Below are positions 1-8,166 of a stretch of 41,928 nt of DNA, in pieces; within the stretch, counting starts at the first letter, position 1, and every line of letters begins with the position of its first letter. The notes below the pieces were generated by a model. That model saw only the letters and a list, made by a program, of their open reading frames with translations. It was not told where the DNA came from and searched no databases. This DNA comes from an uncultured Flavobacteriales bacterium. Its GTDB lineage: Bacteria; Bacteroidota; Bacteroidia; Flavobacteriales_D; CAJJDF01. The position numbers and the translations under genes were made by a program. Location: positions 1-41,928 of the forward strand of contig CALLII010000089.1 in NCBI GenBank assembly GCA_938009745.1, given 5' to 3'.

Positions 1-1
1 C

Positions 2-157
2 ATTGTATACCACTTTTCACCACAGTTTAGAGCTGGTTATGCTTACGATTACACATTGTCTGATTTAGGAGATTACAATACAGGATCTCATGAAATCATG
101 ATTAATTATGATTTAGATTTCTTAGGAAAGGGATTTAGAACGCCAAGATTATTTTAA
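2..157 (+). CDS. PorP/SprF-family T9SS membrane protein, 3' end only
   Basis: The gene is cut by the left window edge; the frame beginning at base 2 stays open to a TAA at 155-157. The visible 51 residues contain FSPQFRAGYAYDYTLSDLG, then GSHEIMINYDLDF and a terminal TPRLF. This is the usual ending of PorP/SprF-type outer-membrane proteins in Bacteroidota, where a last beta-hairpin closes the barrel and an aromatic residue is last. PorP/SprF proteins act in the outer membrane with the type IX secretion system and are needed for secretion or attachment of particular cargo. The next gene, 32 nt downstream, is a PorE-like OmpA protein, which is the normal partner. Only the C-terminus is visible, so the assignment rests on this motif and on context. 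Confidence 0.75.
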   Translation: MVYHFSPQFRAGYAYDYTLSDLGDYNTGSHEIMINYDLDFLGKGFRTPRLF

Positions 158-189
158 TAGTATCCTTAGGATTTACAAAATTTTATAAA

Positions 190-2487
190 ATGAAAAATAT
201 TACAAAAAAAATTATTTTGTTGTTGGTTGTAGGCTTTTTTGGACTAAATGTTCAAGCGCAAACAATGAAACAAAGAGTTGCTGATAGATTGTATGATGAA
301 TTATCATTCTTTCAAGCAGTCGAAATGTATAAAGACTTAGCCAAAAAAGATGATGCTAATGCATATCTTTTAAGAAGAACTGCTGAATGTTATAGATTTT
401 TAGGAGAAACTGAAAAAAGTGAAGAATGGTATTCTAAACTTGTTGCTGGTGAAGGAGCTATTGCAGAAGATTACTATCACTATGCTCAGATGGCTAAAAT
501 GAATGAAAATTATGGAGTAGCTAATGATATGATGGCTAAGTTTAATTCAGCATCTGCTGATAATACCATAGGAAAAGCTCATGCTAGTGGCGGAAACTAT
601 GTAGATGAATTAAAATCTAATCCAGATAGATACAGCATTAACATATTAGATAAAAAAGTAAACACAGAACATTCTGATTTTGGTCCAAACTATTTAACGG
701 TAGACGGGGAAACAAAATTGACTTTTGCTTCTGCTAAAAGAAATATGTCTTTAGTGAACGAAGAATTTCAATGGGATGGATCACATTTTTTAGATGTTTA
801 TGAAAGTGCTTTAGGAGCTGATGGAGAATCAACTGAAGTAACGAGATTTGATAAAGGAGTTAAGTCAAGGTATCATGAAGGTCCTGCATCTTTTAGTAAT
901 AATGGAACGAAACTTTATTTAACTAGAAGTAACTATTTAAACAAGAAAAAAGGACTAGATACTGCAAAGCATAATAACCTTAAGTTATACATGGCAACTA
1001 GAGATTCAGTAGGAGCTAAATGGAGTGACTTAGTAGAGTTTCCTTATAACAGTGATGAATATTCATTAGGACACGCAACAGTAACTGAAGATGGTGAAAC
1101 AATGTATTTTTCTTCTGATATGCCTGGAGGTAAAGGTGTTACTGATATTTGGAAGTCGACTTTTGAAAACGGAAGTTGGACAAAGCCTGAAAATGTTGAG
1201 GAAATAAATACTGAAGGAAGAGAGATGTTCCCATACTTGGGAGAAGAAGGAATGCTATATGTTTCATCTGATGGTCATTTAGGACTTGGAGGATTAGATT
1301 TATATAGAATGACTCCAGAAGGAGATGGTTTTTCTGAGCCCCTTAACATGGGATATCCTTTGAATACAAACTTTGATGATTTTGCAATGATTATTAATGC
1401 AGATGAAACTGAGGGTTATTTTTCATCAAATAGAACAGGCGGAGAAAGTTTTGGTAATGATGATATTTATAGATTTAAAAATTTAGAGCCATTTCCACCA
1501 GCTGCTTGTCTAGCTAAAGGTTGTGCATTAGAAGATGAAACTGGAGTTAAGTTGGCTGGAGTAACTGTTAATTTAATTAGTACTGAAACTCAAAAAATTG
1601 TCCAGACACTTGTAACTAAAGAAGATGGATGTTATGAGTTTAAAGATTTAAAAGAAGGAAGTTATAAAATTCAAGGAATTTTAGCTGATTACACAGAAGT
1701 TTCTGGTAAAGAATTTTCTACTGAAGAATGTAAAAGAGGAGTTATAGAGCCTGTTAATACTGTACTTAAGAAGAGAGATTGTGGTTTGATAGGTACTATT
1801 GTTGATAAAGTAACTGGAGCTCCAATCCCAGGAACTTCTATAGTTATGATAGATAAAAACAATGGAAAAACTACTACAATGGAAACTGATGAGAATGGTA
1901 AATTCTTTGACCCAATAGCAGAGTATGATTGCCCTGGAGGATTGTTGAATTATGACTTTACAATCGAAAAACAAGGTTACCTTCCTAAGAGAGTTAATTT
2001 TACTAAGGCTATTACAAAACCAGGTATTGTTGAAATGGAGGAAGCTTTAGAGATTATTGCAATTGGAACTGAAATTTCTGAATTATGTGGAATTCAGCCT
2101 TTGTTATATGATTTTGATAAATCTTACATTCGTCCAGATGCAGCAATTGAATTAGATAAATTGGTTCAATGTATGAATGAGAATCCAGATATGATTGTTG
2201 AAATAGGATCTCATACAGATTGTAGAGCTTCAATGAGATATAATGAAAAACTATCTGAGAGAAGAGCAAAATCTGCAAGACAGTACGTTATATCTAAAGG
2301 TATTGCTCCATACAGAATCTTTGGAAAAGGATATGGAGAAACAAGATTACTTAATGGTTGTGCTTGTGAGCCAACTAATAAGTCAGATTGTACTGATGAA
2401 CAACATCAAGCAAACAGAAGAACAGAATTTAGAATTGTATCTGGAGGTTCAGGAGTTAGTAATGGAAGTACTAACAGTTTTGACTAA
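190..2487 (+). CDS. OmpA-family protein with TPR, PD40 propeller and carboxypeptidase-regulatory-like domains (PorE-like)
   Basis: This 765-residue exported protein probably links the outer membrane or T9SS to peptidoglycan. A signal peptide (MKNITKKIILLLVVGFFGLN, cleavage near VQAQ) is followed by TPR-like helices (about 30-120) and PD40/WD40-like propeller blades with SSDMPGGKG, SSDGHLGLGG and SSNRTGGESFG motifs (about 150-440). Two carboxypeptidase-regulatory-like beta domains follow (about 450-640, each with a D-G/N-G-x-F/Y-x-F core), then a C-terminal OmpA domain (about 650-757). The OmpA domain has YDFDKSYIRPDA, SHTDCRA and NEKLSERRA, the peptidoglycan-binding signature. The order TPR-propeller-regulatory domain-OmpA is that of Porphyromonas PorE, but this protein has no lipobox. 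It sits just downstream of a PorP/SprF gene and before a strong terminator, so the two probably form one operon. The fold is certain; its identity as the true PorE rather than a paralogue is not. Confidence 0.88.
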   Translation: MKNITKKIILLLVVGFFGLNVQAQTMKQRVADRLYDELSFFQAVEMYKDLAKKDDANAYLLRRTAECYRFLGETEKSEEWYSKLVAGEGAIAEDYYHYAQMAKMNENYGVANDMMAKFNSASADNTIGKAHASGGNYVDELKSNPDRYSINILDKKVNTEHSDFGPNYLTVDGETKLTFASAKRNMSLVNEEFQWDGSHFLDVYESALGADGESTEVTRFDKGVKSRYHEGPASFSNNGTKLYLTRSNYLNKKKGLDTAKHNNLKLYMATRDSVGAKWSDLVEFPYNSDEYSLGHATVTEDGETMYFSSDMPGGKGVTDIWKSTFENGSWTKPENVEEINTEGREMFPYLGEEGMLYVSSDGHLGLGGLDLYRMTPEGDGFSEPLNMGYPLNTNFDDFAMIINADETEGYFSSNRTGGESFGNDDIYRFKNLEPFPPAACLAKGCALEDETGVKLAGVTVNLISTETQKIVQTLVTKEDGCYEFKDLKEGSYKIQGILADYTEVSGKEFSTEECKRGVIEPVNTVLKKRDCGLIGTIVDKVTGAPIPGTSIVMIDKNNGKTTTMETDENGKFFDPIAEYDCPGGLLNYDFTIEKQGYLPKRVNFTKAITKPGIVEMEEALEIIAIGTEISELCGIQPLLYDFDKSYIRPDAAIELDKLVQCMNENPDMIVEIGSHTDCRASMRYNEKLSERRAKSARQYVISKGIAPYRIFGKGYGETRLLNGCACEPTNKSDCTDEQHQANRRTEFRIVSGGSGVSNGSTNSFD

Positions 2488-2508
2488 GTAATTGAAATTA
2501 TCTATAAA

Positions 2509-2543
2509 AGTCCCTTGTAAAATTTACAAGGGACTTTTTTTTT
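2509..2543 (+). terminator. Rho-independent terminator after the OmpA gene
   Basis: A near-perfect 13-bp inverted repeat (AGTCCCTTGTAAA at 2509-2521 with its complement at 2523-2535) is followed directly by a run of T. It lies 22 nt after the OmpA stop codon and separates that unit from the thiolase. Confidence 0.9.
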
Positions 2544-2556
2544 GTTAAATAATATA

Positions 2557-2583
2557 TTGCCAAGTCAATTTTCTTTAAATTTG
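2557..2583 (+). promoter_or_regulatory. Bacteroidota-type promoter of the thiolase gene
   Basis: TTG (2557-2559) and TAAATTTG (2576-2583) match the Bacteroidota -33 TTG and -7 TAnnTTTG elements. The spacer is 16 nt, just under the usual 17-23. The start codon is 26 nt beyond the -7 box. Confidence 0.6.
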
Positions 2584-2608
2584 GATAATAAAAAACATTA
2601 ATTGAACC

Positions 2609-3787
2609 ATGAAAGAAGTATACATATTATCAGCAGTAAGAACACCTATTGGAAGTTTTGGAGGAGTATTATCAACCGTACCTGCAACTCAATTGGGAGC
2701 TACTGCAATAAAAGGAGCAATAAAAAAAGCTGGAATTACTGTAAATGACATAGATGAAGTATTCATGGGAAATGTACTTCAGGCTGGATTAGGTCAGGCT
2801 CCTGCAAGACAAGCTTCTATGTTTGCTGGTATTAGTAATCATGTTCCTGCAACAACAATTAACAAAGTATGTGCTTCTGGAATGAAATCTATTTCTTTGG
2901 CTGCTCAAACTATCCTAGCTGGAGATAATGATATAGTTGTAGCTGGAGGTATGGAAAACATGAGTATGGTTCCACATTACATGCAAGCTAGAAATGGCCA
3001 AAAATTAGGTGACATTAAATTAAAGGACGGTTTAGTACTTGATGGATTAACTGATGTGTATAATGATTACCACATGGGTAATGCAGCAGAGTTATGTGCT
3101 GTAGATTGTAATATATCTAGAGAAGAGCAAGATGAGTTTGCAATAACTTCTTATAAAAGAGCAGCAGATGCATGGGAAAATGGAAGATTTAAAGATGAAG
3201 TTGTACCAGTTGAAGTGCCTCAAAGAAGAGGGGATGCTATTATTGTCTCTGAAGATGAAGAGTATAAAAAAGTAAAGATGGATAAAATACCAACTTTACG
3301 ACCAGTGTTTCAAAAAGAAGGAACTGTAACAGCAGCTAATGCTTCAACTTTAAATGATGGAGCTTCTGCATTAATATTATGTAGTAAAGAAAAAGCTCAG
3401 GAATTAGGGATTAAGCCAATTGCAAAAATTATATCATATGCAGATGCTGCTCAAGAGCCAGAGAAATTTACAACAGCACCATCAAAAGCGCTTCCAATAG
3501 CTCTTAAAAAGGCTAACTTATCAACAACTGATGTTGACTATTGGGAATTAAATCAAGCTTTTTCTGTTGTTGGTTTAGCAAATATTCAAATTCTAAACTT
3601 AAATCCAGAAAAAGTAGATGTTAACGGGGGAGCAGTGTCAATAGGACATCCACTTGGCAACTCTGGCTCAAGGATTATCGTTACATTAATAAACGTACTA
3701 AAGCAAAATAATGGAAAAATTGGTGCTGCAGGTATATGTAATGGAGGAGGAGGTGCCTCTGCAATGGTAATAGAAAACATTAATTAG
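2609..3787 (+). CDS. Acetyl-CoA C-acyltransferase (thiolase)
   Basis: This is a thiolase of 392 residues, the normal length for the family. It joins two acyl-CoAs or cleaves a 3-ketoacyl-CoA. The nucleophile is C88 in NKVCASGMKS, the active-site His is H347 in VSIGHPLGNSGSR, and the second cysteine is C377 in GICNGGGGASAM. The motif GGMENMS is also present. It resembles the biosynthetic/acetoacetyl-CoA type (AtoB/PhaA) most closely, but substrate chain length cannot be read from sequence. It has its own promoter and lies between two T9SS-related units with no metabolic neighbour, so its position is probably incidental. It is followed after 52 nt by the T9SS cargo gene with no clear terminator between, so read-through is possible. 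Confidence 0.93.
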   Translation: MKEVYILSAVRTPIGSFGGVLSTVPATQLGATAIKGAIKKAGITVNDIDEVFMGNVLQAGLGQAPARQASMFAGISNHVPATTINKVCASGMKSISLAAQTILAGDNDIVVAGGMENMSMVPHYMQARNGQKLGDIKLKDGLVLDGLTDVYNDYHMGNAAELCAVDCNISREEQDEFAITSYKRAADAWENGRFKDEVVPVEVPQRRGDAIIVSEDEEYKKVKMDKIPTLRPVFQKEGTVTAANASTLNDGASALILCSKEKAQELGIKPIAKIISYADAAQEPEKFTTAPSKALPIALKKANLSTTDVDYWELNQAFSVVGLANIQILNLNPEKVDVNGGAVSIGHPLGNSGSRIIVTLINVLKQNNGKIGAAGICNGGGGASAMVIENIN

Positions 3788-3839
3788 TAGGTATTATTTA
3801 CTAATTTTATGACTGTTAACTAAATTATTTTAAAAATTT

Positions 3840-5093
3840 GTGATAAAACAAACTCTTATATTAATTCTTCTTGCTCTTGTAGTAAGTACTGCTTGTATTT
3901 CTCAAACAGTGCTAACTAATGATGATGGGATTATACATGTAGATAACAATGCTGTTATTCATGTTGAAGGAGATGTTGTTATTCAGCAATCTGGTGTGAT
4001 TGATAATTCAGGAACTATTAGAGTTCAAAATGATTGGATTAATAACTCTACTTTCAATGTTTTCATTAATTCCAGTACAGGAGAGGTTATTTTATTTGGA
4101 ACTAATCAACAAATTGCAGGATCAACTCCAACTAAATTTTATGATTTAATAGCTCTTACTACTGCCCAAAAATCAATTCTGGTTAATACCCAAGTTGAGA
4201 ATAAACTGGATATAACAGATTCTGAGATTTTATTAAACAGTAATACCCTTCATTTATTTAATACTCACCCAGATTCTCTTCTTTGGAATACAGGTTTTAT
4301 ATCTGGAGATACAATAGGAGGTTATTTTTTAAGAAGTGTAGACAGAAGTAATCAATATATTTTCCCAGTAGGATCAAGCTCATTACTTAATACATACAGG
4401 GCTGTATCTTTTACACCTAGCTCAGCAGATAGTACTGTAATAGGAGTTAGATTGGCTGATAGAGACGCTAGTTTTGATATAACCGGAACAACAAATACTG
4501 GTGAGCCAGGCCCATTTGATTTATCTATTAAAACTCCATTAGCAGTAGAAATTAATCAAAATTTTTACCATCATGTAACTAGATTTTTTGGATCAGGAAA
4601 TGGTAGTGTTAAGATTTATTATTTTGATAGTGATGAACCTTTAAATTATGATTATAACGAAATGGTTGTTTGGGACGAGGGAGTACCAAGATGGAATTTA
4701 GCAGGTTTTACTGCTCAAAATGAACTTCCAATTGCTTCAATAGGTTTTCCAGATAAAAGCATGACAGCTAGCGGCTTGAACTTTAGTAATGAAGTGTATG
4801 CATTAACTTCCGAAGATAAGATAGATGTTTTTATACCACAGATTTTTTCTCCAAATGGTGATGGATTAAATGATTTTTTGTTTGCAAAGGCAAATAGATT
4901 AGACAATGTATTATTTATTATTTATAACAGGTGGGGTGAAAAAGTCTTTGAATCCACTGACATACAAATTGGTTGGGATGGAACTTTTAGAGGTGTTCCA
5001 GCACAAGAAGGTGTTTATGTATATTATTTGGAAGGGGAAATTGAAGAAGGTGGTTCAATAACTAAAAAAGGAGATATAACTTTAGTAAGATAA
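3840..5093 (+). CDS. T9SS type B sorting domain protein (small secreted/adhesin-like cargo)
   Basis: The protein has 417 residues with a signal peptide (MIKQTLILILLALVVSTACI). Its N-terminal half is beta-rich and repetitive, with many N-D-x-G-I-I-H-V and V-I-H-V-E-G type strands suggestive of a beta-helix. The C-terminal 85 residues are a textbook gliding-motility/type B sorting domain: IFSPNGDGLNDF, YNRWGEKVFES, WDGTFRG, EGVYVYYLEG. Type B cargo of the T9SS is exported across the outer membrane with the help of a neighbouring PorP/SprF protein, and exactly such a gene follows after 2 nt. The start is GTG: the frame has a stop at 3831-3833 and no ATG, so GTG at 3840 is the only good choice. 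At 417 residues it is tiny compared with SprB. What it binds is unknown. Confidence 0.88.
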   Translation: MIKQTLILILLALVVSTACISQTVLTNDDGIIHVDNNAVIHVEGDVVIQQSGVIDNSGTIRVQNDWINNSTFNVFINSSTGEVILFGTNQQIAGSTPTKFYDLIALTTAQKSILVNTQVENKLDITDSEILLNSNTLHLFNTHPDSLLWNTGFISGDTIGGYFLRSVDRSNQYIFPVGSSSLLNTYRAVSFTPSSADSTVIGVRLADRDASFDITGTTNTGEPGPFDLSIKTPLAVEINQNFYHHVTRFFGSGNGSVKIYYFDSDEPLNYDYNEMVVWDEGVPRWNLAGFTAQNELPIASIGFPDKSMTASGLNFSNEVYALTSEDKIDVFIPQIFSPNGDGLNDFLFAKANRLDNVLFIIYNRWGEKVFESTDIQIGWDGTFRGVPAQEGVYVYYLEGEIEEGGSITKKGDITLVR

Positions 5094-5095
5094 TT

Positions 5096-6121
5096 ATGAT
5101 AAAAAAAATTATTCTAATTTTTATTTTAACGGCATTCATAGGAAAAGGATATTCTCAGGATATCCACTTTTCTCAGTTTAATGAAAATCCAATGCTACTT
5201 AATCCGGGCTATGCAGGTATGTATGAAGGAAATTATAGGTTTAGTTTAAACTATAAAAATCAATGGCAATCAATAGGGGGAGTTTATGAAACATATGCTG
5301 CTTCGGCAGATTTCATTATTTTCCGAAATAACATTGGATTAAAATCTACAGGTCTTGGTATTTCAGCTTTTCAAGATGTTGCAGGTTCTTCTAATACCAA
5401 AACTACAAGAGTAGATTTAAATCTTTCTCAAACAGTTTATCTTTCTGAAAATTCTGATTTGACTTTGGGGGTAGCAGCTAGTTATTTAGATATGTCAGCA
5501 AATTATACAGGGCTAAGCTGGGGTTCTCAATATAACGGGATAGAGTTTGACGAAACAATAGGTTCTGGTGAGTTTTTCACTGGTTATGCAGAAAAAGCAT
5601 TCGACTTATCTGCTGGTATGATTTTAAGAGTATTTGATGATAATCTATACCCACTTGAAATAGGAGTTTCAGCTCATCATTTAGCTAGGCCTAAAGTTAG
5701 AATCTTATCTAATGACTTAACTATTCCAATCAGAATTACTGGTAATGCTTCCAAAGAATTTGATTTATCTAATACAAATAACTATGGTTTTAAGCTACTA
5801 GCTCTAGCATCTTTTCAAAATAGAGCAAGAGAAATAGTTGTTGGAGGTTTATTTAGAAGAGATTTTGGATTAGTTTCTAAATATACAGGCTATTATAGTA
5901 ATATTAATTTATATGTAGGAGCTTATTATAGAATAGGTGACGCTATTATACCAGTTGTAAAACTTACAGTGCATAAAAAAATAACTGCAGGAATTAGTTA
6001 TGATGTTACTCTATCCAAACTTTCAAATGCAAGTTTATTTAGAGGAGGTCCAGAATTTGCACTTTCTTATATCGGTCCATTTAGACCAATAGCAGTAATT
6101 TCTCCTAAAAACTTTGATTAA
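5096..6121 (+). CDS. PorP/SprF-family T9SS outer-membrane protein
   Basis: A complete 341-residue PorP/SprF protein. The signal peptide (MIKKIILIFILTAFIGKGYS) is followed by the family hallmark DIHFSQFNENPMLLNPGYAG and then alternating beta-strand sequence consistent with an outer-membrane barrel. Members assist T9SS export or anchoring of specific type B cargo. It is 2 nt downstream of a type B cargo gene, and its stop overlaps the start of the next OmpA gene by one base (TAATG). The three genes are therefore certainly co-transcribed and probably translationally coupled. It is a paralogue of the PorP/SprF gene cut off at the left window edge. Family assignment is secure; partnership with the upstream cargo is inferred from gene order. 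Confidence 0.92.
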   Translation: MIKKIILIFILTAFIGKGYSQDIHFSQFNENPMLLNPGYAGMYEGNYRFSLNYKNQWQSIGGVYETYAASADFIIFRNNIGLKSTGLGISAFQDVAGSSNTKTTRVDLNLSQTVYLSENSDLTLGVAASYLDMSANYTGLSWGSQYNGIEFDETIGSGEFFTGYAEKAFDLSAGMILRVFDDNLYPLEIGVSAHHLARPKVRILSNDLTIPIRITGNASKEFDLSNTNNYGFKLLALASFQNRAREIVVGGLFRRDFGLVSKYTGYYSNINLYVGAYYRIGDAIIPVVKLTVHKKITAGISYDVTLSKLSNASLFRGGPEFALSYIGPFRPIAVISPKNFD

Positions 6122-7923
6122 TGAAGTATCTTATTTTTATACTTATTTTACTTTCTTTTCAGTTAAAAATTTCTGCACAAAATTTTGATAATATCAATGT
6201 AGACATTGATAAACTTGAATTTAATACAGGATTATCTGAAATTTCTTGTGATTATTTTGATGGTTCTTTATTCTATTTTCAGAATAAAAAAGCGATTAAG
6301 AGATACAGCCAGTATTATGATCTATTTTCTTTAGATAGTAGTTCTCTAAATAAATCTAGCGGAGATAATAATAAGGTAAGTTTAACCAAACAGCTAACTA
6401 TTGTTACTGATTATCACGAAGGACCTTGTCATATTGATGAAATTAACAACAAAATTTATATCACCATAAGCTCTTTGAGTAAAAGTGATATGAAAAGAGA
6501 AAAGAAGTTACATACACTTGAAAGCAATAGGTTACGATTGTTAGAAGGAGATTTTAATAACGGCATTATTTCTAATTTACAAGAATTTTCATTTAATAAT
6601 CCAGCTTATAATATTGCTCATGCTACATATTCTAATGCTACCAAAAGACTTTATTTTGCTTCATCTATGCCTGGTGGAAATGGAGGAAGTGATATTTTTT
6701 ATTGTACAAAAAATCCAGATGGTACTTGGGGATTACCCATAAATATTGGTAAAAGAGTTAATTCATCTGAAAATGAAATGTTTCCTCAAGTAAAAAATGG
6801 AGTTTTATTTTTTGCTACAAACGGACAGAAAAAGCAAGTAGGAAAAGATTTAGACATTTATTACATAAAAGAATCTGATTTTTTAACAGAAAGTCCCAAA
6901 CCATTGGAAGAGTTAAATTCTTCTTATGATGATTATGCTATTTGTTTTACGGATGATCCATCAACTTTTGAAGGATATTTAACTTCAAATAGAGACAATT
7001 CTTTTTCTGAAAATGATGACATCTATCATTTTGATATAAAAAATGTTGTTATCGAAAAAACTTACGATTTATTTGCTCAAGTTAAGAATAACGAAGTTTT
7101 TATGAAGAAAGGTAATGCTACTTTGCTTGATGAATTCAATAACAAGCTAGCTACTGTAGCTATAGACGATAAGAGAATGTTCTATTTTCCTAAACTTGAA
7201 AAAGGTAAAAAATATAAAATGTCTTATTCTGATGATTTAATCACCAGAAACTTCTCTGTTCCAGTAAATAATTACTATCCAACTGTTAACGAAACATTTA
7301 ATATTGAGTCTGATGCCATTTATAAGGATACTTTACTTGTTAATACAGTTACTGTTTTAGTCGAAAAATTAGACAGCACTGAAAAGCTAATAGCAAAAGT
7401 AGATACAGTAACCCCGATTAAAAAAGAAGAACCAAAAATAGTTAAGCTCGATCCAAAAGTTTTAATAAAAGATACAGCAATATTAGCCACAGTAAAAAAA
7501 GAGCCTAAAATTGAAGTAAAGGTTAAAAAAGAACCTGCTGTTGTTACTACTGAGGTAATTAAATTTGATAAAAAAGAAACTTTTGAAAATATTTATTTCG
7601 CTTTTGATTCATATACAATTTACCCATACTCTAAAGATAAACTAGATAAACTTATAGCTTACATGAAATCTACTGACGCTAAATACTTAGTGCTAGAAGC
7701 TTTTACCGATTCCAGAGGTTCTTCATCTTATAATGAAAAGTTATCCGTTAAAAGAGCACTAGCATGTAGAGAATATTTGTTAGCTAACGGAATTACTGAG
7801 GATCAAATTAGGTACACTGGTTTTGGAGAGAAGAAATTGGTTAATGAATGTGGTAATGGAGTAGATTGTCCAGAATCTCAACATAAATTAAATAGAAGAA
7901 TAGAATTTACTGTGATTTACTAG
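6121..7923 (+). CDS. PD40-propeller OmpA-family protein, partner of the PorP/SprF gene
   Basis: This 600-residue exported protein has a signal peptide (MKYLIFILILLSFQLKISAQ), PD40-like blades (about 95-310, with SSMPGGNGGSDIFY, ATNGQKKQVGKDLDIYY and SNRDNSFSENDDIYHF) and a short beta domain. A lysine/proline-rich linker rich in KKEP and KVD (about 410-480) leads to a C-terminal OmpA domain (about 485-600) with FAFDSYTIYPYSKDKL, FTDSRGSSSYNEKLS and RRIEFTV. It corresponds to the 765-residue protein at 190-2487 but lacks the TPR and has a charged linker where that protein has two regulatory-like domains. The linker could span the periplasm to the cell wall. It starts on the last base of the PorP/SprF gene and ends at a strong terminator, so it closes the cargo-PorP-OmpA operon. 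Confidence 0.9.
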   Translation: MKYLIFILILLSFQLKISAQNFDNINVDIDKLEFNTGLSEISCDYFDGSLFYFQNKKAIKRYSQYYDLFSLDSSSLNKSSGDNNKVSLTKQLTIVTDYHEGPCHIDEINNKIYITISSLSKSDMKREKKLHTLESNRLRLLEGDFNNGIISNLQEFSFNNPAYNIAHATYSNATKRLYFASSMPGGNGGSDIFYCTKNPDGTWGLPINIGKRVNSSENEMFPQVKNGVLFFATNGQKKQVGKDLDIYYIKESDFLTESPKPLEELNSSYDDYAICFTDDPSTFEGYLTSNRDNSFSENDDIYHFDIKNVVIEKTYDLFAQVKNNEVFMKKGNATLLDEFNNKLATVAIDDKRMFYFPKLEKGKKYKMSYSDDLITRNFSVPVNNYYPTVNETFNIESDAIYKDTLLVNTVTVLVEKLDSTEKLIAKVDTVTPIKKEEPKIVKLDPKVLIKDTAILATVKKEPKIEVKVKKEPAVVTTEVIKFDKKETFENIYFAFDSYTIYPYSKDKLDKLIAYMKSTDAKYLVLEAFTDSRGSSSYNEKLSVKRALACREYLLANGITEDQIRYTGFGEKKLVNECGNGVDCPESQHKLNRRIEFTVIY

Positions 7924-7943
7924 TAATTAAAATTTAAAAAAGT

Positions 7944-7986
7944 AAAAATCCATAACTAACACATGTTAGTTATGGATTTTTATTTT
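7944..7986 (+). terminator. Rho-independent terminator of the cargo-PorP-OmpA operon
   Basis: A 17-bp perfect stem (AAAAATCCATAACTAAC at 7944-7960 with its complement at 7965-7981), a 4-nt loop and a T-rich tail. The A-run on the left also permits some minus-strand function. Between here and 8113 I see no other feature. Confidence 0.88.
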
Positions 7987-8112
7987 ACCATAATTCGTAC
8001 TTTAAATCAATTAATATTTGTTTTAAGTCCTTTTAATGAACTTATCAATATGAAGTAGTACAATTTCATGGAAAATTTAATAACTCACGTTAAGCACAGG
8101 TTAAAATAAGCC

Positions 8113-8146
8113 AAAAAAAAATCATCTCTTATGTAGAGATGATTTT
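8113..8146 (-). terminator. Rho-independent terminator of the desaturase gene (minus strand)
   Basis: A 12-bp stem (AAAATCATCTCT at 8117-8128 with AGAGATGATTTT at 8135-8146). On the minus strand it is followed by a run of eight T (the A-run at 8113-8120). It lies just beyond the desaturase stop codon. Confidence 0.85.
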
Positions 8147-8166
8147 AGTAATCCTAGTATTAAATA

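Noticed and set aside
1681-2491. Several open frames of 60-100 codons on either strand inside the first OmpA gene
   Set aside because: They are shadows of a well-defined coding frame with a full OmpA domain; compositions are of translated antisense or shifted AT-rich DNA.
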